Shown here piece by piece: positions 27,448 to 35,804 of a DNA stretch of 64,000 nucleotides; the first letter of the stretch is position 1; each line of letters starts with the position of its first letter. The translations under genes and the position numbers were made by a program. A model generated the notes under the pieces. The model was not told the origin of the DNA. It ran no database searches and worked only from the letters and a program-made list of their open reading frames with translations. The DNA is from Mucilaginibacter limnophilus (GTDB taxonomy: Bacteria > Bacteroidota > Bacteroidia > Sphingobacteriales > Sphingobacteriaceae). Location of the stretch: positions 806,001 through 870,000 of the forward strand of contig NZ_SACK01000002.1 in NCBI RefSeq assembly GCF_004005815.1, written 5' to 3'.

Positions 27448-28740
27448 ATGATAAAAAAGAGCTTTTCTGAACACTATTCAACATTAAAATATTTTCTGCG
27501 CTGGTCACTTATTACTATTCCTGTGGCTATTGCTATTGGTAGTATGGTTGCCTTGTTCCTGTGGCTGCTTAATTTGGCAATTCACTTTCGGTTTGCGCAT
27601 ACCTGGCTGTTATACATGCTGCCTGTTGCCGGTATAGCTATTCACTTTTTGTATAAATGGTATGGCAGTTCGGCCGAGAGGGGCAATAACCTTATAATCG
27701 ATGAAATTCATGAGCCCGGCGCAGGTGTTCCTAAACGCATGGCACCGTTGATATTGGTTACAACGGTTATTACCCATTTATTTGGTGGTTCGGCCGGGCG
27801 CGAAGGTACGGCAGTGCAAATTGGCGGCAGCATAGCCAACCTTTTTGCCGGGCTATTCAAGCTGAAAGGCGCCAATAAACAGGTAATGCTTACTACCGGT
27901 ATTGCCGCGGGCTTTGGTGCCGTATTCGGTACGCCGTTAACGGGTGCGGTATTCGCTTTGGAAGTTATAACGGTTGGACGCATTCGTTATAACGCGTTAC
28001 TGCCATGCCTGATAGCCGGCATGATTGGCGACCTCACCGTATCGGCCTGGAATGTCCATCATACAAAATACCATATCGATTATGTAAACGCCGGACAAAA
28101 CCTTAACGGGCATCACATTCCATTAAGTTTATTGTTGCTGGCAAAGGTTGTTGTTGCGGCTGCTGTATTCGGACTGGCATCCTACGGTTTTGCAAAATCG
28201 GTTCACGCTGTAAAAAACGCCGGTATTAAATTACTAAAAGCACGGTGGATTACGCCTGTTGCCGGAGGGGTAGTTATTATCGTGTTAACGGTTATATTAG
28301 GCAAGCCTGATTATTTAAGCCTGGGTGTCGACGCGCAGTATCCTGGCGCGGTTACCATTGTTTCAGCATTTCAGCAGGGTGGAGCCCATACCTTAAGCTG
28401 GTTATGGAAGCTGATCTATACGGCTATAACATTGGGAACCGGTTTTAAAGGCGGAGAGGTTACGCCGTTATTTTATATTGGTGCAACATTGGGCAATACG
28501 CTTGCAGAAGTATTGAATGCGCCCGTTAGCTTGTTTGCTGCTCTTGGTTTTATAGCCGTATTTGCCGGGGCTACCAATACCCCGCTGGCGTGCACTATTA
28601 TGGGTATTGAACTTTTTGGCAGCGAACACGCTTTATTATTTGCTGTTGCATGTTTTGTGGCTTATTATTTCAGTGGAAACACGGGTATTTACAGCGCTCA
28701 GCGCCGAAACGGGTTAAAAACAGATTTGAAGCAAACATAA
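27448..28740 (+). CDS. CLC-family fluoride/proton antiporter (CLC-F type)
   Basis: The 430-residue CLC protein with about ten membrane segments carries 'GGSAGREGTAVQIGGSIA', where GREGT replaces the GREGP of chloride CLCs. The first anion-site region reads 'EIHEPGAGVPKRMAPL' rather than GSGIP. Other CLC parts are 'GAVFGTPLTGAVFALEV' and 'GTGFKGGEVTPLFYIGATLGN'. These changes and the riboswitch point to fluoride export, not chloride. The gating-type Glu of GREG is kept, in line with proton exchange. Confidence 0.9.
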   Translation: MIKKSFSEHYSTLKYFLRWSLITIPVAIAIGSMVALFLWLLNLAIHFRFAHTWLLYMLPVAGIAIHFLYKWYGSSAERGNNLIIDEIHEPGAGVPKRMAPLILVTTVITHLFGGSAGREGTAVQIGGSIANLFAGLFKLKGANKQVMLTTGIAAGFGAVFGTPLTGAVFALEVITVGRIRYNALLPCLIAGMIGDLTVSAWNVHHTKYHIDYVNAGQNLNGHHIPLSLLLLAKVVVAAAVFGLASYGFAKSVHAVKNAGIKLLKARWITPVAGGVVIIVLTVILGKPDYLSLGVDAQYPGAVTIVSAFQQGGAHTLSWLWKLIYTAITLGTGFKGGEVTPLFYIGATLGNTLAEVLNAPVSLFAALGFIAVFAGATNTPLACTIMGIELFGSEHALLFAVACFVAYYFSGNTGIYSAQRRNGLKTDLKQT

Positions 28741-28805
28741 CTTAAGAACGCAAAACTTATTAGCTTTAAATTGTTATTCAGTAATTATCACAAACACTTT
28801 TAGTT

Positions 28806-29285
28806 ATGCAGATCAGTAAGATAATCATTGGGATTGACGACAGTAAGTATGCCGAACATGCCGCCCGTTACGGGTTCAACCTTGCCCGCAAGTTTGACGC
28901 GGCCGTTGGATTAGTACATATTATTGAGCCGGTTGTTACCTCGCTTGATACATCAGATAGTATTTTAGGGATGCCTATGGCTAATGTAGCTTCAGGCCCG
29001 GAAGAAATGGAACTGGTAAACGCCCAGGAAGATAATTCGACACGCTTAATGAACCGAGTGATCAGCGAAATGGCGGGTGACCTGCAGGTAAGCAATTTCA
29101 GCGAATATGGGTCAACATCAGAAGGCATATTGCAATGCAGCATTGAATTTAAAGCCGACCTGATTGTGTTAGGCACTCACAAACGCAGCGGACTGGAAAG
29201 ATTGTTTTCGGGCAGCGTAGCCGAAGCTATTATCCGCAAAGCGGATATCCCGGTGCTGGTAGTGCCGTTCGAAGAAAGTCATTAG
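28806..29285 (+). CDS. Universal stress protein UspA family
   Basis: The 159-residue single USP domain begins 'KIIIGIDDSKYAEHAARYGFNLAR'. The ATP-binding motif G-x2-G-x9-G-S is visible in 'LGTHKRSGLERLFSGSVAEAIIRKADIPVLVVP'. It lies 65 bp after the fluoride exporter without a clear terminator, so read-through is possible. Confidence 0.93.
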   Translation: MQISKIIIGIDDSKYAEHAARYGFNLARKFDAAVGLVHIIEPVVTSLDTSDSILGMPMANVASGPEEMELVNAQEDNSTRLMNRVISEMAGDLQVSNFSEYGSTSEGILQCSIEFKADLIVLGTHKRSGLERLFSGSVAEAIIRKADIPVLVVPFEESH

Positions 29286-29301
29286 TCATTTCACGTGCAC
29301 T

Positions 29302-29340
29302 GTCATTAGTCATTATTGTTTTTTACTAATGACTAATGAC
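29302..29340. repeat. Perfect 14-bp inverted repeat built of gtcattagtcatta
   Basis: Arms at 29302-29315 and 29327-29340 with an 11-nt loop. With one bulge the pairing extends outward to cactg/cagtg. It lies tail-to-tail between the USP gene and the phosphatase fusion, where it may also act as a terminator. Confidence 0.75.
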
Positions 29341-29353
29341 CAGTGGCAAATGA

Positions 29354-30643
29354 CTAATAAAGAAGCCTGAATTTTATTGTCTGTTCTATAGCTTTTAGCT
29401 GGTTAAGCACTCCCGGATCATACCCGGCATCAACGTCGGTTATAACATAACCTATCTGGCTGTTTGTTACCAGGAATTCGCCCACAATGTTAATGTTATG
29501 GCGGGCAAACACGTCGTTTATTTTTGCCAGTATGCCCGGTACGTTTTTATGGATGTGTATCAGGCGGTGAGCGTTGTTAACGCGAGGTGGCTGTAGGTCA
29601 GGAAAGTTGCAGCTGGTATGCGTTTTCCCTTCATTCATAAACGCTATCACCCGTTTCGGAATAAAGTCCTCGTTACGCGGGTTATTCCTCGGGTCGTCAA
29701 AAATGATGATGCCATTGTCGCAGGCCACCTCGGCAAGTTTACGGCTTTGCACTTTGCCAAAAATACCAATCACTTTAAGTCTGCCTGCGTTTTGCAATTG
29801 CTCGGCGGTAGGTTGGGTATCCTCATTACAAAGCAACACACCGGCTTCCTGCAGGTAGCTATCTTCAATAGTTTCTTTATGGCGGATATTGTAGCCTTCT
29901 TTCTGCATTTGCGATAGGGCCTCTTCGCCAACATTGCCAACCACAAGGCATTTAATCCGGTTTTTGGGATAAGATATAGCCCTCGGCAGCTTGTTGATGT
30001 ACAAAAATTCGTCGAAGCTTGGTGTAACGTGATCGGCTTTTTCAGCTACTGATTTACGCTCGATGTTCTCGGTAAAGGCAAAGAATTTCTTTATAAGCCC
30101 CGATTCTTTAAGCTGGAAATCTGAGTAGCCATCGCCAATGCCGTAAATATCTCCCGGTAGATTCAGTTCTTTCAGCAATATAACTTTACCACCCTCTTTT
30201 GACAATGGGTTCTCCCTGTCGTAACCGATGATGTTGCCTTCTTCGTCGAATACAAAAGTATTGGCGTAGATATTTTCCTTTTTGATGTGATATTCGGTAA
30301 CAACAGGTGTTATGAATTCTTTAAACCCACCCGAAACAATTAATACACCATCAGAGTGCTGTTTAAAGAAAACCGTATTGCGCGAAAATGAGCGTGATAC
30401 TTTCTTTTTAAGATGACTTACCAGAAGCTTCAGGTGTTCGCGGTTGGCTTGTAATAACTTTACGCGCCTTTCCAAACTTTCGCTGAAAGACAGTTTACCT
30501 TCCATGGCAAGGTTGGTGAGGCCTTCAATCTGCTGATAAATATCTTCCCTGTCGGGGTGATTTTTTAATGATATCCGCGCAAGCTCGTCTAACGCTTCCA
30601 CCTGGGTAAAGGTGCTGTCAAAATCAATTATAAAGTAATCCAT
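29354..30643 (-). CDS. Phosphoserine phosphatase-like HAD domain fused to a PGDH remnant and ACT domain
   Basis: About 429 residues from MDYFIIDFDSTFTQVEALDEL. Residues 1-215 are a PSP-type HAD with motif I DFDST, 'VSGG', the motif III Lys in 'PLSKEGGK' and 'GDGYSD'. Residues 230-330 resemble the substrate-binding half of 3-phosphoglycerate dehydrogenase ('LKVIGIFGKVQSRKLAEVACDNGIIIFDDP') but the NAD-binding Rossmann domain is absent. The end is the PGDH-type ACT domain 'RLIHIHKNVPGILAKINDVF'. It likely dephosphorylates phosphoserine under feedback by serine; that is inference. The ATG is preferred over an upstream TTG. Confidence 0.85.
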   Translation of the reverse strand: MDYFIIDFDSTFTQVEALDELARISLKNHPDREDIYQQIEGLTNLAMEGKLSFSESLERRVKLLQANREHLKLLVSHLKKKVSRSFSRNTVFFKQHSDGVLIVSGGFKEFITPVVTEYHIKKENIYANTFVFDEEGNIIGYDRENPLSKEGGKVILLKELNLPGDIYGIGDGYSDFQLKESGLIKKFFAFTENIERKSVAEKADHVTPSFDEFLYINKLPRAISYPKNRIKCLVVGNVGEEALSQMQKEGYNIRHKETIEDSYLQEAGVLLCNEDTQPTAEQLQNAGRLKVIGIFGKVQSRKLAEVACDNGIIIFDDPRNNPRNEDFIPKRVIAFMNEGKTHTSCNFPDLQPPRVNNAHRLIHIHKNVPGILAKINDVFARHNINIVGEFLVTNSQIGYVITDVDAGYDPGVLNQLKAIEQTIKFRLLY

Positions 30644-30690
30644 TCCGCTGCAAATGTGCAACTTTTGGCGGGGAGTTCAAACTTTAATTA

Positions 30691-30803
30691 GTCCATAGAC
30701 AAGATTGTCCATGGTCCATAGTCGATAGACAATAGTAGATACTTTTCATGCCATAGACCTGGACAAAAAAACTACTATGCTCGATGTTCCATGGACTATC
30801 TAC
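30691..30803. repeat. Imperfect palindromic repeat of gtccatag/ctatggac words
   Basis: Words such as gtccatagac, gtccatggtccatag and ccatggactatc occur in both orientations across the gap between the phosphatase fusion and the regulatory-domain gene. The style is like the 29302 and 58111 palindromes, with a different word. Confidence 0.55.
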
Positions 30804-30809
30804 CAAAAC

Positions 30810-31502
30810 CTATTGCCCCAGCGGTGTAGGTTTGCGCTTTTCAGGTGGCAAAGCCATGAATTTCTTATACGAGTCGTTTATGTAAAGCATCATCAGCTCA
30901 CGGTCGTTTTTCTCTACCAGGTCGTACGACGGGCGGTACATCGTCATGAAATCTTCCAATTCTTGTCCGCGCAGCGGGATAACGCTGCTTACATAAACCT
31001 TACTGAAAGCACTGTCAATCTTACGCTCACGCACTTCGCGTTTAAAATATTTTTTAAGCCGGCGCGCGTTACGCCCTTCGCTGCTAAACCATGAACTTGG
31101 CGATAGGGCGTACACTTTACTTTTTTGATAAACTTCAGGGTATTCCGTTTCAGGGTTAAAATTTGCCCTTGCGGTAACGGTTACCTGTTTCAGGTCGATA
31201 CGGGTGGTGTTAAGCGTTACCCTTTTTTCCCTCATATTGGTTACATACAAGGTATCATTGGTATAGGTAGGCGAAGTGAAGATAAGCAGGTGCCCGGGTG
31301 CCGCTTTTATAGTGAAATTACCCTTTTTATCGGTAAGTGCAACCTGGTTATTAGTGGTGTTTTTTATGAACACATCGGCCATGCGGTTACCGCTCGCGCC
31401 ATCATACACGGTGCCTCTCAGCATGTCTTGCGCTTGTGCGAAAGCGGTAAAAAATAGTAATGATAAAAAGAGCGCGTATTGTTTAAGTGTCAGTTGCTTC
31501 AT
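30810..31502 (-). CDS. Secreted protein with carboxypeptidase-regulatory-like domain
   Basis: The 230-residue protein has a signal peptide ending FAQA-QD (residue 24). The beta-sandwich domain 'LRGTVYDGASGNRMADVFIKNTTNNQVALTDKKGNFTIKA' is of the CarboxypepD_reg type that starts many TonB receptors, but here it stands alone. It is followed by a helical, basic C-terminus. It is probably periplasmic. The function is unknown. Confidence 0.85.
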   Translation of the reverse strand: MKQLTLKQYALFLSLLFFTAFAQAQDMLRGTVYDGASGNRMADVFIKNTTNNQVALTDKKGNFTIKAAPGHLLIFTSPTYTNDTLYVTNMREKRVTLNTTRIDLKQVTVTARANFNPETEYPEVYQKSKVYALSPSSWFSSEGRNARRLKKYFKREVRERKIDSAFSKVYVSSVIPLRGQELEDFMTMYRPSYDLVEKNDRELMMLYINDSYKKFMALPPEKRKPTPLGQ

Positions 31503-31696
31503 ATGCGGGTATCAGCTTGTGTAAATATAAACTGATTTGCCGAACGTTGTGTTTTATTTAACACTTTTAACAAACGGCCTCCGTAAGCACATCACCATCA
31601 TCCCTCAAATTTTACACAATCCGCACATTCACCCATCTGCATATGTGCACATTAAACCCTATCTTTACTTTATATTAACTGTACTACATAAAAATT

Positions 31697-33325
31697 ATGC
31701 TTAAAGGATTTTTTAACGTCCCTAAGCCGCAAAACGAACCTGTGCTGAATTATGGCCCGGGAAGTGCCGAACGTGCGCAATTACAAGCCGCACTTAGCGA
31801 AGCACGTTCGTATGTTGCGGATATACCCATGTATATTGGCGCCGAAGAGGTGCGTACCGGTAAAACAGGCGAAGTGCGCCCCCCGCACGATCATCAGCAC
31901 CTGCTTGCCAATTTTCACGAAGGTGATAAAACCCACGTAACAGCCGCCATTGATGCCGCCCTTGCCGCTAAGGAAGATTGGGAAAACCTGGCCTGGGAAC
32001 AACGCGCATCGATATTTTTAAGAGCCGCTGAACTGATTTCGGGTCCGTACCGCGCTAAAATAAATGCGGCTACCATGCTTGGCCAGTCGAAAAACGCCTA
32101 CCAGGCCGAGATCGACTCAGCGTGTGAGTTTATCGACTTCCTGCGCTTCAACGTGCATTACATGACCGAGATTTACCAGCAGCAGCCACCCATTTCGCCA
32201 AAAGGCGTATGGAACCGTGTTGAGCAGCGTCCGCTGGAAGGTTTCGTGTTCGCGTTAACGCCATTTAATTTTACCGCTATCGCGGGCAACCTGCCAACCA
32301 GCGCCGCCATGATGGGCAACGTGGTGGTTTGGAAACCTGCCTACACCCAGATATATGCCGCCAACATAATTATGCAGGTGTTGCGCGAAGCCGGTTTGCC
32401 GCCCGGTGTTATCAACCTTATTTATGTTGACGGACCGCTGGCTGGTGATGTGATATTTAGTCACCCTGATTTTGCAGGCATACACTTTACCGGCTCAACC
32501 GGCGTATTCCAAAATATCTGGAAAACTATTGGTACTAACATCCATCAGTATAAAACCTACCCACGCATTGTGGGCGAAACCGGCGGTAAAGACTTTGTGG
32601 TAGCGCACCCAAGCGCCAACGCCGATGTGGTGAGCACTGCCTTGGTTCGCGGCGCTTTTGAATACCAGGGGCAAAAATGTTCGGCTGCTTCAAGGGCTTA
32701 TATCCCGGCATCGTTATGGCCTGCGGTAAAAGAAAACATGCAGCGTGATATCGCTTCGTTTAACATGGGCCCGGTAGAAGATTTCAGTAACTTTATTAAT
32801 GCTGTTATCACAGAAGCATCGTTTGACAAACTGGCAAAATACATTGATGCGGCAAAAGCCGACAGCAATGTTGAAGTAATTGCAGGTGGCGGTTACGACA
32901 AAAGCAAAGGCTGGTTCGTCGAACCAACTGTGCTTAAGGTAAACGACCCATATTATGTAACCATGTGTGAAGAACTGTTTGGCCCTGTACTTACGGTTTA
33001 CGTTTACGAAGACGACAAGTTTGAAGAGATATTGGATATCGTAGATAAAACATCCATCTACGCGTTAACAGGTTCCATAATAGCGCAAGACAGGTATGCC
33101 GTTGCCATTGCAACAAACAAACTGCGTAACGCTGCCGGGAACTTTTATATTAACGACAAGCCTACCGGGGCAGTTGTTGGGCAGCAGCCGTTCGGCGGCG
33201 CCCGCGGCTCCGGAACGAATGACAAGGCCGGCAGCATGATCAACCTCCTGCGCTGGGTATCACCAAGAACAATTAAGGAAACCTTTGATCCGCCTAAAGA
33301 TTACAGGTACCCGTTTTTGGGATAA
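31697..33325 (+). CDS. pruA: L-glutamate gamma-semialdehyde dehydrogenase (1-pyrroline-5-carboxylate dehydrogenase)
   Basis: Second step of proline catabolism, oxidising glutamate semialdehyde to glutamate with NAD+. The 542-residue ALDH shows 'FALTPFNFTAIAGNLPTSAAMMGNVVVWKPA', the catalytic Glu in 'RIVGETGGKDF' and Cys in 'EYQGQKCSAASRAYIP'. The tail 'GQQPFGGARGSGTNDKAGS' is typical of P5C dehydrogenases. No proline dehydrogenase is fused or adjacent. A terminator follows at 33353. Confidence 0.96.
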   Translation: MLKGFFNVPKPQNEPVLNYGPGSAERAQLQAALSEARSYVADIPMYIGAEEVRTGKTGEVRPPHDHQHLLANFHEGDKTHVTAAIDAALAAKEDWENLAWEQRASIFLRAAELISGPYRAKINAATMLGQSKNAYQAEIDSACEFIDFLRFNVHYMTEIYQQQPPISPKGVWNRVEQRPLEGFVFALTPFNFTAIAGNLPTSAAMMGNVVVWKPAYTQIYAANIIMQVLREAGLPPGVINLIYVDGPLAGDVIFSHPDFAGIHFTGSTGVFQNIWKTIGTNIHQYKTYPRIVGETGGKDFVVAHPSANADVVSTALVRGAFEYQGQKCSAASRAYIPASLWPAVKENMQRDIASFNMGPVEDFSNFINAVITEASFDKLAKYIDAAKADSNVEVIAGGGYDKSKGWFVEPTVLKVNDPYYVTMCEELFGPVLTVYVYEDDKFEEILDIVDKTSIYALTGSIIAQDRYAVAIATNKLRNAAGNFYINDKPTGAVVGQQPFGGARGSGTNDKAGSMINLLRWVSPRTIKETFDPPKDYRYPFLG

Positions 33326-33352
33326 TCCCTCCAACCCCTGAAGGGAAAAAAG

Positions 33353-33389
33353 AAAAGCGTCAATACATTTAGTGTTGACGCTTTTTTAT
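33353..33389 (+). terminator. Terminator after pruA
   Basis: 11-bp stem aaaagcgtcaa with its complement, then ttttatt. Confidence 0.88.
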
Positions 33390-33414
33390 TGGTGTTTATT
33401 TATTAAAACATCGC

Positions 33415-33498
33415 GTCATTGCGAGCGTGAGCGTGGCAATCTCTGAACTTTACATGCTGATTAGCATGTGTAGAGATTGCTTCGTTCCTCGCAATGAC
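33415..33498. repeat. Hairpin repeat, type B
   Basis: The outer arms gtcattgcgag / ctcgcaatgac and the inner caatctct/agagattg pair across the element, and the middle holds catgctgattagcatg, itself a hairpin. The right-hand half reappears at 46132-46160. Confidence 0.75.
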
Positions 33499-33521
33499 GG
33501 CTTTATTAAGTATATAGCGGC

Positions 33522-34190
33522 TTACGCCAGTTTAAACACCTCATCCAGCCCGGTAGTGCTGCTGTGGCTTATCTGGAGGTCTTTTATTTTGCCGGTATCA
33601 AGCGCGTAAACCCAGCCATGTACTTTAAGGTCCTGGTTGTTTTTCCAGGCGTTTTGCACGATAGACGTTTTGCAAAGATTGTTTACGTTTTCAATAACAT
33701 TTAACTCAACCAGACGATTGCCGCGTGCTTTTTCATCTTCAATAGCGTTAAGTTCGTCGGCATGCAGACGGTACACATCTTTAATGTGGCGCAGCCAGTT
33801 GTCAATTATACCAAACGACTGGTTACCCATTGCCGCAAGTACTCCACCACAGCCGTAATGGCCGGTTACTATTACGTGCTGTACTTTTAAAACGTTCACC
33901 GCATAGTCGAGTACACTTAACATGTTCATATCACTATGCACCACCATATTGGCAATGTTGCGGTGTACAAATATCTCGCCCGGCTCGGTATTGGTGATCT
34001 GGTTGGCAGGAACGCGGCTATCGGCGCAGCCTATCCATAAAACCGGTGGCTTTTGCCCTTGCGCAAGGCGTTTAAAATAGTCGGCATCCTGCTCAAGGGT
34101 ATTCTTAATAAATTCTTCGTTGCCTTTCAATAAGCCCTCGTAAGTAATAGGGCCTTTGTCTTCACGGGTAAATTGTGTTTTTGCGCACAT
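33522..34190 (-). CDS. Beta-class carbonic anhydrase (copy 1)
   Basis: Zinc enzyme interconverting CO2 and bicarbonate. The 222 residues carry the zinc ligands Cys55 (CADSR, with Asp57/Arg59 dyad), His111 and Cys114 (HYGCGG). It is close in sequence to the second anhydrase at 35088, from which it is separated by the DUF1275 gene, pointing to a local duplication. It lies 55 bp downstream of DUF1275 on the same strand. Confidence 0.96.
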   Translation of the reverse strand: MCAKTQFTREDKGPITYEGLLKGNEEFIKNTLEQDADYFKRLAQGQKPPVLWIGCADSRVPANQITNTEPGEIFVHRNIANMVVHSDMNMLSVLDYAVNVLKVQHVIVTGHYGCGGVLAAMGNQSFGIIDNWLRHIKDVYRLHADELNAIEDEKARGNRLVELNVIENVNNLCKTSIVQNAWKNNQDLKVHGWVYALDTGKIKDLQISHSSTTGLDEVFKLA

Positions 34191-34244
34191 AGTTAGCTGT
34201 TTAATTTAAGCAAATTAAGTTAAAACCTGTTAGCTATACAAGCA

Positions 34245-34922
34245 TTATAATAACACTAATATGAGTATTACAGGCACAAAATAAAACACATCAAAAGCCA
34301 GCTTATTAAAAAAGTAACCGCCAACCAGTCCGCCTATCAGGTAAAACAGCAATACGGTAATACGCACATACAAACGATGGCGTATGCGCTTGTCACGATT
34401 CGTACCTATATGAAAGTACTCGGCCAATTCAGCACCCAGATCAGTAAATAAACTTGCCAAACTGGTTGATTTGATCAATCCGTTTGAAATTACTGTCACT
34501 AACCCGGTTTGCAATCCCATAGCGAAAATAGTGCAGCCTATTACTACCTCGCGTTCAACCTTTGTTTCCTTGTAAAAGTTATGACCATATATCGCAACAA
34601 ACAGTAACACAACTATTTCAAGCACAATGGGTATTGCATGGGCGCGGTAAGGGTTTACCGATCCGTATGAGTTTACCGTAAAGCTTGAAATAAACGAACC
34701 CAAAAAGAACAGGTTCAGCCATGCGAAGAATATCAGCACTTCCTCAAAGTTTTGAGATACCAGGTTGTTGGCCAGTTTAGCCATATGACCGCTTATGCTT
34801 GATGAAAAGGCGAAGAACGATACCAGGGCCGCAACATTGATAACTCCCGCGGCAAAAGCCGTTGACGAAGCGAGCATTAAATTTTGTTTTAGTGAACGGT
34901 GGTGCCTTGACTGCCTTAACAT
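34245..34922 (-). CDS. DUF1275 (YoaK-like) membrane protein
   Basis: The 225-residue protein with about six membrane helices. 'LASSTAFAAGVINVAALVSFFAFSSSISGHMAKLANNL' is the DUF1275 opening, and 'VIGCTIFAMGLQTGLVTVISNGLIKSTSLASLFTDLGAELAEYF' the second conserved part. The function is unknown. Its place between two carbonic anhydrases suggests, but does not prove, a link to CO2 or pH handling. Confidence 0.85.
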   Translation of the reverse strand: MLRQSRHHRSLKQNLMLASSTAFAAGVINVAALVSFFAFSSSISGHMAKLANNLVSQNFEEVLIFFAWLNLFFLGSFISSFTVNSYGSVNPYRAHAIPIVLEIVVLLFVAIYGHNFYKETKVEREVVIGCTIFAMGLQTGLVTVISNGLIKSTSLASLFTDLGAELAEYFHIGTNRDKRIRHRLYVRITVLLFYLIGGLVGGYFFNKLAFDVFYFVPVILILVLL

Positions 34923-35024
34923 GAAACCGGTTTAAGATTGCCGGCTAAAATCGCTTATAATACTCTGATTTTGTGTGATGTAACAATTATTTAATAATTA
35001 AATAACATTTACATAACACACTAA

Positions 35025-35060
35025 AAATAAATAACCCGTGCGCTATGAACGCACGGGCCG
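35025..35060 (-). terminator. Terminator of the SulP-carbonic anhydrase operon
   Basis: 8-bp GC stem cccgtgcg/cgcacggg, followed on the minus strand by ttatttattttta. Confidence 0.8.
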
Positions 35061-35087
35061 AAAACACCTCAACATATTGAATGCAGC

Positions 35088-35792
35088 TTAGCGTGAAGCT
35101 GCGGCTTCAATGCCGTCAAGCGCGTAAACATAACCCAGGTTTTCTGAGCCGTTACTGCTTACTTTCAGGTCTTTAACAAGGCCTGTTTTTAAATCTATAA
35201 CCCAGCCGTGTACGTGCAGGTCCTGCCCGTTGTTCCAGGCGTTTTGTACAATTGATGTTTTGCAGATATTATAAACCTGCTCGGTAGCATTAAGCTCAAC
35301 CAAACGGTTAACCTTTGTTTCTTGGTCGGTAATACGGTCAAGCTCATGGCTGTGCAGGCGGTAAATATCCTTTATGTGGCGCAGCCAGTTGTCAATAATA
35401 CCAAATTGCTTATGCGTCATGGCAGCGGCTACACCACCGCAGCCATAGTGGCCGGCAACAATAATGTGCTTTACTTTGAGGACGTTAACGGCATAGTCGA
35501 GCACGCTAAGCAGGTTCATGTCGCTATGTACACAAACGTTAGCAATGTTGCGGTGTACAAAAACTTCGCCCGGTTTGGTGCCTGTAACTTCGTTTGCAGG
35601 TACACGACTGTCTGAACAGCCTATCCATAATACCTCCGGGCTTTGACCCGCAGCCAGTTTTTTAAAAAAGTCAGGGTCTTCATTAACTTTGCTTTCCGCC
35701 CACTGACGGTTAGCGTTTATCAGCTTATTATAGCTCTCTGATGTTACTACGGTATACTTTGTACCGTTCGCGTTATTTTCTGTAGTTGCCAT
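35088..35792 (-). CDS. Beta-class carbonic anhydrase (copy 2), SulP-linked
   Basis: 234 residues from MATTENNANG; a TTG three codons upstream is less likely. Zinc ligands are Cys59 (CSDSR, with Asp61/Arg63), His115 and Cys118. It starts 12 bp after the SulP stop, so the two are co-translated. The pair fits bicarbonate import with interconversion to CO2. It is closely similar to the 33522 copy through the core but has a longer N-terminus. Confidence 0.95.
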   Translation of the reverse strand: MATTENNANGTKYTVVTSESYNKLINANRQWAESKVNEDPDFFKKLAAGQSPEVLWIGCSDSRVPANEVTGTKPGEVFVHRNIANVCVHSDMNLLSVLDYAVNVLKVKHIIVAGHYGCGGVAAAMTHKQFGIIDNWLRHIKDIYRLHSHELDRITDQETKVNRLVELNATEQVYNICKTSIVQNAWNNGQDLHVHGWVIDLKTGLVKDLKVSSNGSENLGYVYALDGIEAAASR

Positions 35793-35804
35793 GTTTTTCA
35801 ATTA

